NCBI RefSeq assembly: GCF_009727155.1
Contig: NZ_WNWM01000002.1
Span: 1,798,001-1,862,000, forward strand
Source of the DNA: Pseudoduganella dura
Lineage (GTDB): Bacteria > Pseudomonadota > Gammaproteobacteria > Burkholderiales > Burkholderiaceae_D
DNA: 64,000 nucleotides
Direction of reading: 5' to 3'
Part shown: positions 19,028-27,725 of the stretch, piece after piece
How the letters are laid out: each line of letters begins with the position of its first letter
Numbering within the stretch: the stretch's first letter is position 1
The notes under the pieces: model-generated
Database searches by the model: none
Told to the model about the DNA's origin: nothing
Seen by the model: the letters and a program-made list of their open reading frames with translations, nothing else
Translations under genes and position numbers: made by a program

Positions 19028-21745
19028 ATGTTGAAAGAAACCACCCTGTCCCGTTCGGTCAGGCTGATCTGCGCCGCTGGCGCCGTTGGCCTGTTCGCCC
19101 TTCCCGCCCATTCGCAAACGGCCGCGCCCGAGGACCAGCCGGTCCAGCGCGTGCAGATCACCGGTTCGGCGATCAAGCGCATCGATGCGGAAACCGCCGT
19201 GCCCGTCACCGTCGTTAAGATGGAAGACATGAAGGCCCAGGGCATCACCACCGTGGAGCAGGTGCTGTCCACCGTCTCGGCCATGCAGGCCACGCAGGGC
19301 ACCAGCCAGGTCGTGGGCCTGGGCACCGGCGGCGCCTCGTTCGCCGACATGCGCGGCATCGGCGAGAACAAGACGCTGGTGCTGCTGAACGGCCGCCGCC
19401 TGGCGAACAACGCGTTCGACAGCTCGGCGCCCGACCTGAACATGATTCCGTTCGCGGCGATCGAACGGGTGGAAGTGCTGCGCGACGGCGCTTCGTCGCT
19501 GTACGGTTCCGACGCCGTGGGCGGCGTGATCAACTTCATCACCAGGAAAGACTTCACCGGTGGCATCGTGACGGTCGGCGGCGATTCGCCGCACCACCAG
19601 GGCGGCCAGAGCCTGAACACCAATATCGGCCTGGGCTATGGCAATCTGGACACGGACGGCTGGAACTTCTTCGCCATGGGCGACTTCCAGAAGCAGCGCG
19701 CCATCGGCGGCCTGGACCGCGATTTCAACACGCGTTACGCGGGCGGTCTGTCGGGTAGCACGAGTCCGGCCAACTACTACCAGGCCGGCGATTCCGGCAA
19801 TCCGGCCTCGCCGAGCTGTACCAGCGCGCCGAACCTGGTGCCGGACGGTACCAGCTGCAAGATGACGACGTCGAGCTTCGTCGACTACGTGCCGCGCTCC
19901 GAGCGCGCCACCGGCCTGTTCAAGGGCACCCTGAAGCTGCCGAACAACCACGAGCTGGGCCTGGAATACCTGGTCAGCCGCAGCAAGGTGGAAAGCGCGA
20001 TCGCGCCGGTGCCGTACGGCGGCCTGATCATGAACCGCACGCTGGCCAACGGTTCGCTCAACCCTTACTACCCGGGCAATCCTGGCGCCGTAACGCCGAA
20101 CATCGAGCTCGATCCGGCCTTCACCGGCGAAACGGGCCTGCCCGAAGGCGCCCAGCCCGGCTACATCAACGTAATGTGGCGTAACCTGCCGGGCGGCTCG
20201 CGCGCCGACGAAAACATCAACCGCCAGCAGCGCTTCGTCGCTTCGCTGTCCGGCAACGTGGCCGGCTGGGATTACCAGACCGCGCTGTCGTACAACGAGA
20301 ACAAGGTCAAGGTCAACCTGAATGGCTACAGCGACGGCAACATCATCACCCAGGGTGTGCTCGATGGCGTGATCAATCCGTTCGGCGACCAGACCGCGGC
20401 GGGCCTGGACCTGATCCGGTCCGCTGCGCTGAACGGCAATATCCAGAACGCCAAGGGCACCACCAAGACGCTGGACTTCAACGCCAGCCGCGAACTGTCC
20501 GACTGGCTTGGCGCCGGCCGTTCCGCCGCGCTGGCCGTGGGCGCCGTGGCGAGCCGCGAGAACTTCGTGATGGCGTCGAACACCGAGTACGCCGAGAAAG
20601 TGGTGGCCAGCACGGGCATCGATCCGACCGCGCATAACGAAGGTTCGCGCAATGTCTATGCCGCGTACGCCGAGCTGAACGTGCCGCTGCTGAAGACGCT
20701 CGATGTGACCGCTGCCGTGCGCTACGACAAATACAGCGACTTCGGCAACAGCACCAATCCGAAGGTCAGCTTCCGCTGGCAGCCGGCGCAGGAAGTGCTG
20801 GTGCGCGGTTCGTATTCGACGGGCTTCCGCGCGCCGTCGTTGTACGAGATCAACTCCTCGCAGACCTATACCAACACGGCCACGCAGAACGATCCGGTGA
20901 ACTGCCCGAACGGCACGCCGATCCCCGGCAAGGGTTCGGCCACCAACTGCCGCGTGCAGTTCCAGAAACTGCTGGGCGGTAACCAGAACCTGGATCCGGA
21001 AGAGTCGAAGAACGCCACGCTGGGCATCGTCTACGAAGGCGTGAAGAACCTGACGCTGTCGGCCGACCTGTGGGCGATCAAGCTGGAACACCAGATCGAC
21101 AGCCTGTCCGAGGACGACGTGTTCGCCAACGGCGCCAAGTACGCCGCGCTGTACCACCGCAACGCGGCCGGCAACCTGTCGATCGACGGTTCGCAGTGCG
21201 TGACGGTCACCAACTGCGGCTATGTCGACCTGCGCACGCAGAACCTGGGCAACATCAAGACCCACGGCGTCGACCTGGCCGCCCAGTACCGCCTGCGCAC
21301 CGGCGCCTACGGCACGTACAACTTCGCGCTGAACAGCACGTGGGTGCACGGCTTCAAGTACCAGGCCTCCGAAGGCGGCGAATGGATCGACCGCCTGGGC
21401 GCCTACCGCGGCACCGGCCCGGTGTTCCGCTGGCAGAACACCGCCAACCTGCGCTGGAACCTGCGCGAGCTGAGCGCCGGCCTGACGGCGAACTACAAGT
21501 CGGGCTACCTGGACGCGGACAACGCCTTCGAGGAAAACCACCGCGTGGCGTCGTACACCACGTTCGACGGCTACCTGTCGTGGACGCAGCCGAAGGGCTA
21601 CGCGATCACGTACGGCGTGCGCAACCTGTTCGACCGCGAACCGCCGCTGTCCTACCAGGAAGACACCTTCCAGGCCGGCTACGACCCGCGTTTCGCCTCG
21701 GCGACCGGCCGTACTTTCTACGTGCGCGCTTCGTACAGCTTCTAA
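19028..21745 (+). CDS. TonB-dependent receptor
   Basis: A 905-residue receptor with signal peptide (ICAAGAVGLFALPAHSQT), TonB-box-like RVQITGSAIKR, plug motifs MRGIGENKTLVLLNGRRL and VEVLRDGASSLYGSDAVGGV, and a barrel ending NLFDREPPLSYQ...RASYSF. GGAG precedes the start at about 8 bases. Its end resembles that of the receptor truncated at the left window edge. A strong terminator follows, so the thioredoxin-fold gene downstream is probably a separate unit. Confidence 0.95.
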   Translation: MLKETTLSRSVRLICAAGAVGLFALPAHSQTAAPEDQPVQRVQITGSAIKRIDAETAVPVTVVKMEDMKAQGITTVEQVLSTVSAMQATQGTSQVVGLGTGGASFADMRGIGENKTLVLLNGRRLANNAFDSSAPDLNMIPFAAIERVEVLRDGASSLYGSDAVGGVINFITRKDFTGGIVTVGGDSPHHQGGQSLNTNIGLGYGNLDTDGWNFFAMGDFQKQRAIGGLDRDFNTRYAGGLSGSTSPANYYQAGDSGNPASPSCTSAPNLVPDGTSCKMTTSSFVDYVPRSERATGLFKGTLKLPNNHELGLEYLVSRSKVESAIAPVPYGGLIMNRTLANGSLNPYYPGNPGAVTPNIELDPAFTGETGLPEGAQPGYINVMWRNLPGGSRADENINRQQRFVASLSGNVAGWDYQTALSYNENKVKVNLNGYSDGNIITQGVLDGVINPFGDQTAAGLDLIRSAALNGNIQNAKGTTKTLDFNASRELSDWLGAGRSAALAVGAVASRENFVMASNTEYAEKVVASTGIDPTAHNEGSRNVYAAYAELNVPLLKTLDVTAAVRYDKYSDFGNSTNPKVSFRWQPAQEVLVRGSYSTGFRAPSLYEINSSQTYTNTATQNDPVNCPNGTPIPGKGSATNCRVQFQKLLGGNQNLDPEESKNATLGIVYEGVKNLTLSADLWAIKLEHQIDSLSEDDVFANGAKYAALYHRNAAGNLSIDGSQCVTVTNCGYVDLRTQNLGNIKTHGVDLAAQYRLRTGAYGTYNFALNSTWVHGFKYQASEGGEWIDRLGAYRGTGPVFRWQNTANLRWNLRELSAGLTANYKSGYLDADNAFEENHRVASYTTFDGYLSWTQPKGYAITYGVRNLFDREPPLSYQEDTFQAGYDPRFASATGRTFYVRASYSF

Positions 21746-21764
21746 GCTGAACGTTGTTCCATGC

Positions 21765-21796
21765 AGCCCCGCCGGTTCGCGCCGGCGGGGCTTTTT
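21765..21796 (+). terminator. Intrinsic terminator
   Basis: An 11-bp stem (AGCCCCGCCGG with CCGGCGGGGCT) followed by T's, 20 bp after the receptor stop. Confidence 0.88.
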
Positions 21797-22002
21797 CATG
21801 CCTGCCGTTTCCAGCACGCCAGCCTTTGCCGTCCTGGACACCGAAGTTGCGCCGTGTGACATTTGGTGAATTTTGCAGCATTATTTTTCTGATAAGCTCG
21901 CCGGCGCATGCACCTACCGCATGCCGTCGATACGCCGGCTCTCCGCCGGACGATGACGCCCGACCCACTCTTCTCCCGACCACTCTTCCTCTCGACACGA
22001 TC

Positions 22003-22959
22003 ATGAAGCACTACACAATGGCCGGAATGGCGACGATCTCCCTTTCACTGGCCGGCGCCCTGCTTTCGGCGAATGCGACAGCCAGTCCGGAGACGGCCCG
22101 CCAGAACCTGGTTGCCAACATGCGCCAGGCAGGGCTCGACACGACGCAGATGGCGGGCGCGAAGGCGGCGCCCACGCCGATCAGGCACCTGTATTCGCTC
22201 AGCGATTCGCAAGGCAAATTCCTGTCGTTGATCAATGAAGCGGGCACCTTCTTCGGCGGCACCGGCGGCTACCAGGTCATCCAGGCAACGGGCTTGCCGC
22301 GAAAAATGACGGATGGCGAAATGGCGGCATTACGCCGCGAGATGATGGACAACCTCGATGTCGGCAAGCTGATCAAGGTGCAGTATGGCGACGGCGGCGG
22401 CCGGAAAATCCTGCTCTTTTCGGCCATCGATTGCCCCGCGTGTCACAGCTTCGAAACCGTCACCGCCAAGATCGGCAAGCTGGACACGACGTACTACGTG
22501 ATGCCGGGCACCCTGCAGGACATCGCCCAGGGCGGGCTGCAAAAGATGGAAACGGTAACCCGTATCTGGTGTGCCGCGGATAACGAAGCCGCCTGGAAAA
22601 ACTTCTGGGCAAACAAGACGGTGCCGGATGCGCGCAGTTGCGATATCGATCCGAAGTCGGCGGAGCGCAGCTATGTGCTGCTGCGCGACATCCTGTATTC
22701 GGTGGGCATCAAGGTGGTCGGAACGCCTACCGTCATCCGCGAGGATGGCACGATCCTCAAGCGCCCGAAGGAAATCGAGGCATTCCGCAACGCCTTCGGC
22801 CCTGCCGGCCTGGCCGGCCTGCCCGCATCCCCGGCGCCGGTGTGGCTTGCCGATGCCGGCCTGGTTGCCGGCGGCACGGCCGTTGCAGCGCCGGCCAGCC
22901 CCGCCGCGCAGCCGGGCAAGATCAACACGAAGGATGTATTGATGAAGCTGTTCAAATAA
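22003..22959 (+). CDS. Thioredoxin-fold protein, DsbC/DsbG-like
   Basis: 318 residues with a secretion signal (SLSLAGALLSANATAS), an N-terminal region about 90 residues long, then a thioredoxin fold with the redox motif C144-P-A-C147 and a cis-Pro loop (VGTPTVI). This layout resembles periplasmic disulfide isomerases of the DsbC/DsbG family, and a role in disulfide handling in the periplasm is inferred from that. The C-terminal tail is Ala/Pro-rich. The small lipoprotein at 22984 follows by 24 bp and is probably co-transcribed. The start at 22003 was chosen because it opens the signal peptide. Confidence 0.8.
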   Translation: MKHYTMAGMATISLSLAGALLSANATASPETARQNLVANMRQAGLDTTQMAGAKAAPTPIRHLYSLSDSQGKFLSLINEAGTFFGGTGGYQVIQATGLPRKMTDGEMAALRREMMDNLDVGKLIKVQYGDGGGRKILLFSAIDCPACHSFETVTAKIGKLDTTYYVMPGTLQDIAQGGLQKMETVTRIWCAADNEAAWKNFWANKTVPDARSCDIDPKSAERSYVLLRDILYSVGIKVVGTPTVIREDGTILKRPKEIEAFRNAFGPAGLAGLPASPAPVWLADAGLVAGGTAVAAPASPAAQPGKINTKDVLMKLFK

Positions 22960-22983
22960 AGCCACCTCACCAAGGAAAAAACA

Positions 22984-23286
22984 ATGAACAAACGCTCCAC
23001 CGTTGCAACGCTCTTCATTTCAACCGCATTGCTGGCCGGCTGCGGCGACAGCAAGGACGCCAAGCTCTCGGAAATGAACGAGCCGGAAATTGCCAAGGAG
23101 TTGCAGGAGGAACTGACGCCGGAAGAACGGAAGCTGTTGCAGACTTATGTCATCAAGCACACGATGAAAAACGATATCGACTACAAGATGACGGTGGAAG
23201 ACGCGATCGACGCCCAGCGTGAAGAAAACGAAGAGATTGCAAAGATCCAGAAGCGCGCAGCCGAAGTGGCGAACGAGATCCGCTGA
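22984..23286 (+). CDS. Small lipoprotein, function unknown
   Basis: 100 residues. The lipobox LLAGC is at residues 17-21, so the mature protein should be anchored to a membrane through a lipidated Cys. The rest is highly charged and predicted helical (LSEMNEPEIAKELQEELTPEERKLL, EENEEIAKIQKRAAEVANEIR), suggesting a coiled coil. AAGGA lies before the ATG. It directly follows the DsbC-like gene, so the two may work together, but I recognise no family. Confidence 0.75.
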   Translation: MNKRSTVATLFISTALLAGCGDSKDAKLSEMNEPEIAKELQEELTPEERKLLQTYVIKHTMKNDIDYKMTVEDAIDAQREENEEIAKIQKRAAEVANEIR

Positions 23287-23394
23287 AGCGACCGGCCAAG
23301 ACATTCGACGTACGCATTTCTACCGATTCCAGGCTGAACGTTGCATAACCAAGCCCCGAAACCGGTTCCCCTTTCCAAAATTTTCTGTTCAGAA

Positions 23395-23485
23395 AAACTG
23401 GGGACGTACCCCTGTTTCCAGGAAATTCTTAGGCAGGGTCGCTCACCCAGTAAGTTTCCCTAAAACCAGGGTACGTCCCCAGTTT
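23395..23485. repeat. Inverted repeat of the GGGGAC/GTCCCC type (cluster III)
   Basis: Perfect 17-bp arms AAACTGGGGACGTACCC (23395-23411) and its complement (23469-23485) enclose 57 bp. The right arm is embedded in TTTCCCTAAAACCAGGG, which resembles TTTCCTAAAACCGGGG of cluster I at 1201-1214. Located between the 3' ends of the lipoprotein gene and gap. Confidence 0.8.
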
Positions 23486-23499
23486 CGCCGGGAGGCAAC

Positions 23500-23525
23500 A
23501 AAAAAGGCGCCGGGAGGCGCCTTTT
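23500..23525. terminator. Intrinsic terminator of gap
   Basis: GGCGCC-GGGA-GGCGCC flanked by A's on the left and T's on the right. On the minus strand it ends gap; it can also stop plus-strand transcription. Confidence 0.8.
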
Positions 23526-23543
23526 GCGTTGCTGCGGGAGCGA

Positions 23544-24554
23544 TTACTTCGCGTTGAACAGCGCGACGGTGGTGTCCAGCATGCGGTTCGAGAAGCCCCA
23601 CTCGTTGTCGTACCACGACGAGACCTTCACCAGGCGGCCGGAGACTTTCGTCAGCGTGGCGTCGAAGTTCGACGATGCCGGGTTGTGGTTGAAGTCCACC
23701 GAGACCAGCGGTTCGGTCTGGTACGTCAGCACGCCTTTCAGCGCGCCTTCGGAAGCATCCTTCATGATCTGGTTGACTTCTTCGACGGTGGTGTCGCGCT
23801 TGGCGATGAACGACAGGTCGACCAGCGACACGTTGATGGTCGGCACGCGGATCGCGAAGCCGTCCAGCTTGCCGTTCAGTTCCGGCAGCACCAGGCCGAC
23901 AGCGGCGGCGGCGCCGGTCTTGGTCGGGATCATCGACTGGGTGGCGGAACGGGCGCGGCGCAGGTCTTCATGCATCACGTCGGTCAGCACCTGGTCGTTG
24001 GTGTACGAGTGCACGGTGGTCATCAGGCCGTTTTCCAGGCCGATCGTGTCGTTCAGCGGCTTGACCAGCGGGGCCAGGCAGTTGGTGGTGCACGATGCGT
24101 TCGAGATCACGGTGTCCGACGCCTTCAGCACGCCTTCGTTGACGCCGAAGACGATCGTCGCGTCGACATCCTTGCCGCCCGGTGCGGAGATGATGACTTT
24201 CTTGGCGCCGCCCTTCAGGTGGGCCGAAGCCTTTTCCTTGGTGGTGAAGAAGCCGGTGCACTCCAGCACGACGTCCACGCCCAGCTCGCCCCATGGAATT
24301 TCCGAAGGGTTACGCTGCGCGAACACGCGGATCTTGTCGCCGTTGACGATCATGAAATCGCCGTCGACTTCCACGGTGCCGTTGAACTTGCCATGGGCCG
24401 TGTCGTAGCGGGTCAGGTGCGCGTTCGACTGCGCGTTGCCCAGATCGTTGATGGCCACGATCTGGATGTCCTGTTTCTTGCCGCCTTCGTAGAAAGCGCG
24501 CAGCACGTTGCGGCCGATACGGCCATAGCCGTTGATAGCTACCTTGATCGTCAT
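23544..24554 (-). CDS. gap: Glyceraldehyde-3-phosphate dehydrogenase, type I
   Basis: 336 residues: Rossmann start ([19 protein letters not shown]), catalytic Cys155 in [13 protein letters not shown], the following His in TVHSYTND, and the C-terminal [15 protein letters not shown]. Oxidises glyceraldehyde 3-phosphate to 1,3-bisphosphoglycerate with NAD in glycolysis. AGGAG lies before the ATG. Transketolase is upstream on the same strand, as in many proteobacteria, but 195 bp with a dispersed repeat and a hairpin separate them, so gap may also have its own promoter. Confidence 0.97.
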   Translation of the reverse strand: MTIKVAINGYGRIGRNVLRAFYEGGKKQDIQIVAINDLGNAQSNAHLTRYDTAHGKFNGTVEVDGDFMIVNGDKIRVFAQRNPSEIPWGELGVDVVLECTGFFTTKEKASAHLKGGAKKVIISAPGGKDVDATIVFGVNEGVLKASDTVISNASCTTNCLAPLVKPLNDTIGLENGLMTTVHSYTNDQVLTDVMHEDLRRARSATQSMIPTKTGAAAAVGLVLPELNGKLDGFAIRVPTINVSLVDLSFIAKRDTTVEEVNQIMKDASEGALKGVLTYQTEPLVSVDFNHNPASSNFDATLTKVSGRLVKVSSWYDNEWGFSNRMLDTTVALFNAK

Positions 24555-24590
24555 TACATGTACTCCTGATTAAAGAAAATCGGTTTTTAT

Positions 24591-24690
24591 AGCCGCCAGC
24601 ACGAGCCCCATGGCTGCGTTGCATTCGTCTCGCCGTACCAGAGTACTGTCTTCGACGATGCGCCTTGCCCTGAGGCTCATGCTGGCGGCT
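24591..24690 (-). repeat. ~100-bp element with terminal inverted repeats, copy 1
   Basis: Ends AGCCGCCAGCA and TGCTGGCGGCT form inverted repeats of about 17 bp with one mismatch. Read on the minus strand the interior contains CAGGGCAAGGCGCATCGTCG, GGTACGGCGAG and ATGCAACGC, the same order as the copies at 34100 and 57515. It sits in the tkt-gap gap. Confidence 0.8.
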
Positions 24691-24703
24691 CCTTATCGTG
24701 GAA

Positions 24704-24726
24704 CGCCCCAATACAGGATTGGGGCG
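24704..24726. repeat. Perfect 9-bp hairpin without T-tract
   Basis: CGCCCCAAT-ACAGG-ATTGGGGCG lies between tkt and the element at 24591. It could be a weak or Rho-assisted stop for tkt, or an mRNA 3'-end stabiliser. Confidence 0.5.
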
Positions 24727-24749
24727 CGAGGTTCTTTATGCAGCGAAGG

Positions 24750-26747
24750 TTATACTTTAACTACGGCTTTAGCCTTGGCCACCACGTTCTCCACCGTGAA
24801 GCCGAAGTGCTTGAACAGCACGCTGGCCGGCGCGGATTCGCCAAACGTGTCGATACCGACCACGGCGCCTTCCAGGCCCACGTACTTGTACCAGAAAGCG
24901 GTCACGCCCGCTTCGATCGCCACGCGCGGAATGCCCTTGCCCAGCACGGCCGCTTTATAGGCGGCGTCCTGGCGGTCGAACACGTCGGTCGATGGCATCG
25001 ACACCACGCGCACGGCAACGCCTTCGGCCTTCAGCGCGGAGGCGGCGCCCATCGCCAGTTCCACTTCGGAACCGGTGGCGATCAGCACGACTTTCGCGTC
25101 GGCGTCATCGGCCAGGATGTAGCCGCCCCTGGCGATGTCGGCGATGGCCTGCTCGGTGCGCTCCTGGAACGGCAGGTTCTGGCGCGAGAAGATCAGCGTG
25201 CTCGGGCCATCCTTGCGCTTGACCGCTTCGCCCCATGCCACCATCGATTCGACGGTATCGGCCGGGCGCCAGTTGTCCAGGTTCGGGATCAGGCGCAGCG
25301 ACGAGACGTGCTCGACGGACTGGTGGGTCGGGCCGTCTTCGCCCAGGCCGATCGAATCGTGCGTGAACACGAAGATCGAACGCTGCTTCATCAGCGCGGC
25401 CATGCGCAGCGCGTTGCGGCTGTAGTCGGAGAACGTGAGGAACGTGGCGCCGAACGGGATGTAGCCGCCATGCAGGGCCACGCCGTTCATGATCGCGCTC
25501 ATGCCGAATTCGCGCACGCCGTAGTTGACGTGGTTGCCCGGCTTGCCGGACCGGATGTTGGTCGACTCTTTCCAGTTCGTCAGGTTCGAGCTGGTCAGGT
25601 CGGCCGAGCCGCCCAGGAATTCCGGCAGGATCGCCGACAGCGCCTGGATCGCGTTCTGCGAGGCCTTGCGGGTGGCAATGGTTTCCTTCTTCTCGACGCA
25701 GGCGGCAATGGCGGCCTTCAGCGTGTCGTCGAAGCTGGCCGGCAGGTCGCCGTTCATGCGGCGCTTCAGTTCGGCAGCCTCGGCCGGGAAGGCGGCGGCA
25801 TACGCGTCGAACTTCGTGTTCCATTCGGTTTCGTACGAAGCGCCCTTGTCCTTGAAGTCCCACGCGGTGGTGACTTCTTCCGGCACGATGAACGGCTCGT
25901 GGCCCCAGCTGATGTATTCGCGGACGGCGGCGATTTCCTTGTCGCCCAGCGCGGCGCCGTGCACCTTGTCGCCGCCCTGCAGGTTCGGCGAACCCTTGCC
26001 GATGACGGTCTTGCAGCAGATCAGCGTTGGCTTGTCGGCTTTCTTGGCCGCTTCGATGGCGGCGTCGACAGCGGTCACGTCATGGCCATCCACGTCGCGG
26101 ATCACGTTCCAGCCGTAGGCTTCGAAACGCTGCGGCGTATCGTCGGTGAACCAGCCTTCCACCTTGCCGTCGATCGAGATGCCGTTGTCGTCGTACAGCG
26201 CAATTAATTTACGCAAACCAAGTGTACCGGCCAGCGAGCACACTTCGTGCGAGATGCCTTCCATCAGGCAGCCGTCGCCGACGAACGCGTACGTGTAGTG
26301 ATCGACCACGTCATGGCCCGGCTTGTTGAACTCGTTCGCCAGCAGCCACTCGGCCAGCGCCATGCCGACCGCGTTGGCCAGGCCCTGGCCCAGCGGGCCG
26401 GTGGTGGTTTCCACGCCCGGCGTGATGTCCACTTCCGGGTGGCCCGGCGTCTTCGAGTGCAGCTGGCGGAAGCCGCGGATGTCGTCCATCGACACATCGT
26501 AGCCGGACAGGTGCAGCAGCGCGTAGTGCAGCATCGAGCCGTGGCCGTTCGACAGCAGGAAGCGGTCGCGGTTGACCCACTTCGGATTGGCCGGGCTGTG
26601 GCGGTGGTGGCCGCTCCACAGCGCGACGGCGATCTCTGCCATGCCCATCGGCATGCCGGGGTGGCCGGAGTTGGCTTTCTGGACGGCGTCCATCGCCAGC
26701 GCGCGGATCGCGTTGGCCATCTGGGTGTGGGGAAGCTTAGCGTTCAT
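24750..26747 (-). CDS. tkt: Transketolase
   Basis: 665 residues. The thiamine-diphosphate motif [18 protein letters not shown], the N-terminal [17 protein letters not shown] and the PyrPP-domain stretch [14 protein letters not shown] identify transketolase. It transfers two-carbon units in the pentose-phosphate or Calvin cycles and yields erythrose 4-phosphate, the AroG substrate. It reads towards gap. The start follows the family ([20 protein letters not shown] shortly after the N-terminus). Confidence 0.97.
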   Translation of the reverse strand: MNAKLPHTQMANAIRALAMDAVQKANSGHPGMPMGMAEIAVALWSGHHRHSPANPKWVNRDRFLLSNGHGSMLHYALLHLSGYDVSMDDIRGFRQLHSKTPGHPEVDITPGVETTTGPLGQGLANAVGMALAEWLLANEFNKPGHDVVDHYTYAFVGDGCLMEGISHEVCSLAGTLGLRKLIALYDDNGISIDGKVEGWFTDDTPQRFEAYGWNVIRDVDGHDVTAVDAAIEAAKKADKPTLICCKTVIGKGSPNLQGGDKVHGAALGDKEIAAVREYISWGHEPFIVPEEVTTAWDFKDKGASYETEWNTKFDAYAAAFPAEAAELKRRMNGDLPASFDDTLKAAIAACVEKKETIATRKASQNAIQALSAILPEFLGGSADLTSSNLTNWKESTNIRSGKPGNHVNYGVREFGMSAIMNGVALHGGYIPFGATFLTFSDYSRNALRMAALMKQRSIFVFTHDSIGLGEDGPTHQSVEHVSSLRLIPNLDNWRPADTVESMVAWGEAVKRKDGPSTLIFSRQNLPFQERTEQAIADIARGGYILADDADAKVVLIATGSEVELAMGAASALKAEGVAVRVVSMPSTDVFDRQDAAYKAAVLGKGIPRVAIEAGVTAFWYKYVGLEGAVVGIDTFGESAPASVLFKHFGFTVENVVAKAKAVVKV

Positions 26748-26913
26748 AATCAGTTGGAGCGGGAGGTTGGGAATTCCGGGGGCTACAAGCCGTTTCGAGC
26801 AGGCTACCGTACTGACACCATGCTGAAACCGCCTTGGCTGCGTAGCCCGCTATTTTACCAGAGGCCGCGGCCGCAGCTTAAAATCAGTGCATTTTGGACT
26901 TACTTCAATACCG

Positions 26914-27639
26914 ATGCCACGCTTTTACATCGACGCCCCCCTTGCTTGCGGCCAATTGCTGGACCTGCCGGCCGAGGTGGCGCACCACATCCACGTCGTC
27001 CGGCTCGCACCGGGCGATACGCTGACGCTGTTCAACGGCGCAGGCGGCCAGTACGACGCGGTGCTGACGGAAGTCGGCAAGAAAAAGGCGACGGCCGAGC
27101 TGCGCGCGTTCGACCCGCGCGAAGCCGAGCTGCCCTACCCCGTGACGCTGGCGCAGGGCTTGCCCGAAGGCACCAAGATGGACTGGATCGTCGAGAAGGC
27201 CGTCGAGCTGGGCGTGGCCGCCGTGCAGCCGCTGGCGGCGCGGCGCTGCGTGGTGCGCCTGTCCGCCGAGCGGGCAGAAAAAAAACTGGAGCACTGGCGC
27301 GGCGTCGTGGTGGCCGCCGCCGAGCAGAGCGGGCGCAACCGGCTGGCCACGGTGGCCGGGCCAGCCGAGTTCCGCGACTGGATCGGCACGCCGGCGGATG
27401 GGCCGCGGCTGCTGCTGTCGCCGCGCGGCACGCAATTGCTGACGGCATGGGCACGGGACGCGGGGCCGCAGGCGGTGACGCTGCTGGTGGGGCCGGAAGG
27501 CGGCTTCACGGACGAGGAAGAGGATGCCGCGGTGCGCGGCGGGGCGGTGATGGTGACGATGGGGCCGCGCGTGCTGCGCACGGAAACGGCGGCGCTGGCA
27601 GCGGTGTCGATGCTGGCGGCGCTGTGGGGCGGGATGTAA
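26914..27639 (+). CDS. rsmE: 16S rRNA m3U1498 methyltransferase RsmE
   Basis: 241 residues from the ATG at 26914, where the family sequence begins (MPRFYID). The SPOUT-class knot is visible at the C-terminus as LLVGPEGGFTDEE and MGPRVLRTETAALAAVSML; the N-terminal half holds an RNA-binding PUA-like domain (HHIHVVRLAPGD). It methylates U1498 of 16S rRNA. Divergent from tkt, and followed by a bidirectional terminator. Confidence 0.95.
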   Translation: MPRFYIDAPLACGQLLDLPAEVAHHIHVVRLAPGDTLTLFNGAGGQYDAVLTEVGKKKATAELRAFDPREAELPYPVTLAQGLPEGTKMDWIVEKAVELGVAAVQPLAARRCVVRLSAERAEKKLEHWRGVVVAAAEQSGRNRLATVAGPAEFRDWIGTPADGPRLLLSPRGTQLLTAWARDAGPQAVTLLVGPEGGFTDEEEDAAVRGGAVMVTMGPRVLRTETAALAAVSMLAALWGGM

Positions 27640-27657
27640 CGATAATGCGGCAGCCAT

Positions 27658-27692
27658 AAAAAAGCCCGCGGAGCGATTCCGCGGGCTTCTTT
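27658..27692. terminator. Bidirectional intrinsic terminator
   Basis: AAGCCCGCGGA and TCCGCGGGCTT form an 11-bp stem with A's before and T's after; shared by convergent rsmE and the Oar-like receptor gene. Confidence 0.9.
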
Positions 27693-27725
27693 GTTGCTGC
27701 CGGCAAGCCGGCAGCAAGGCTTCGA

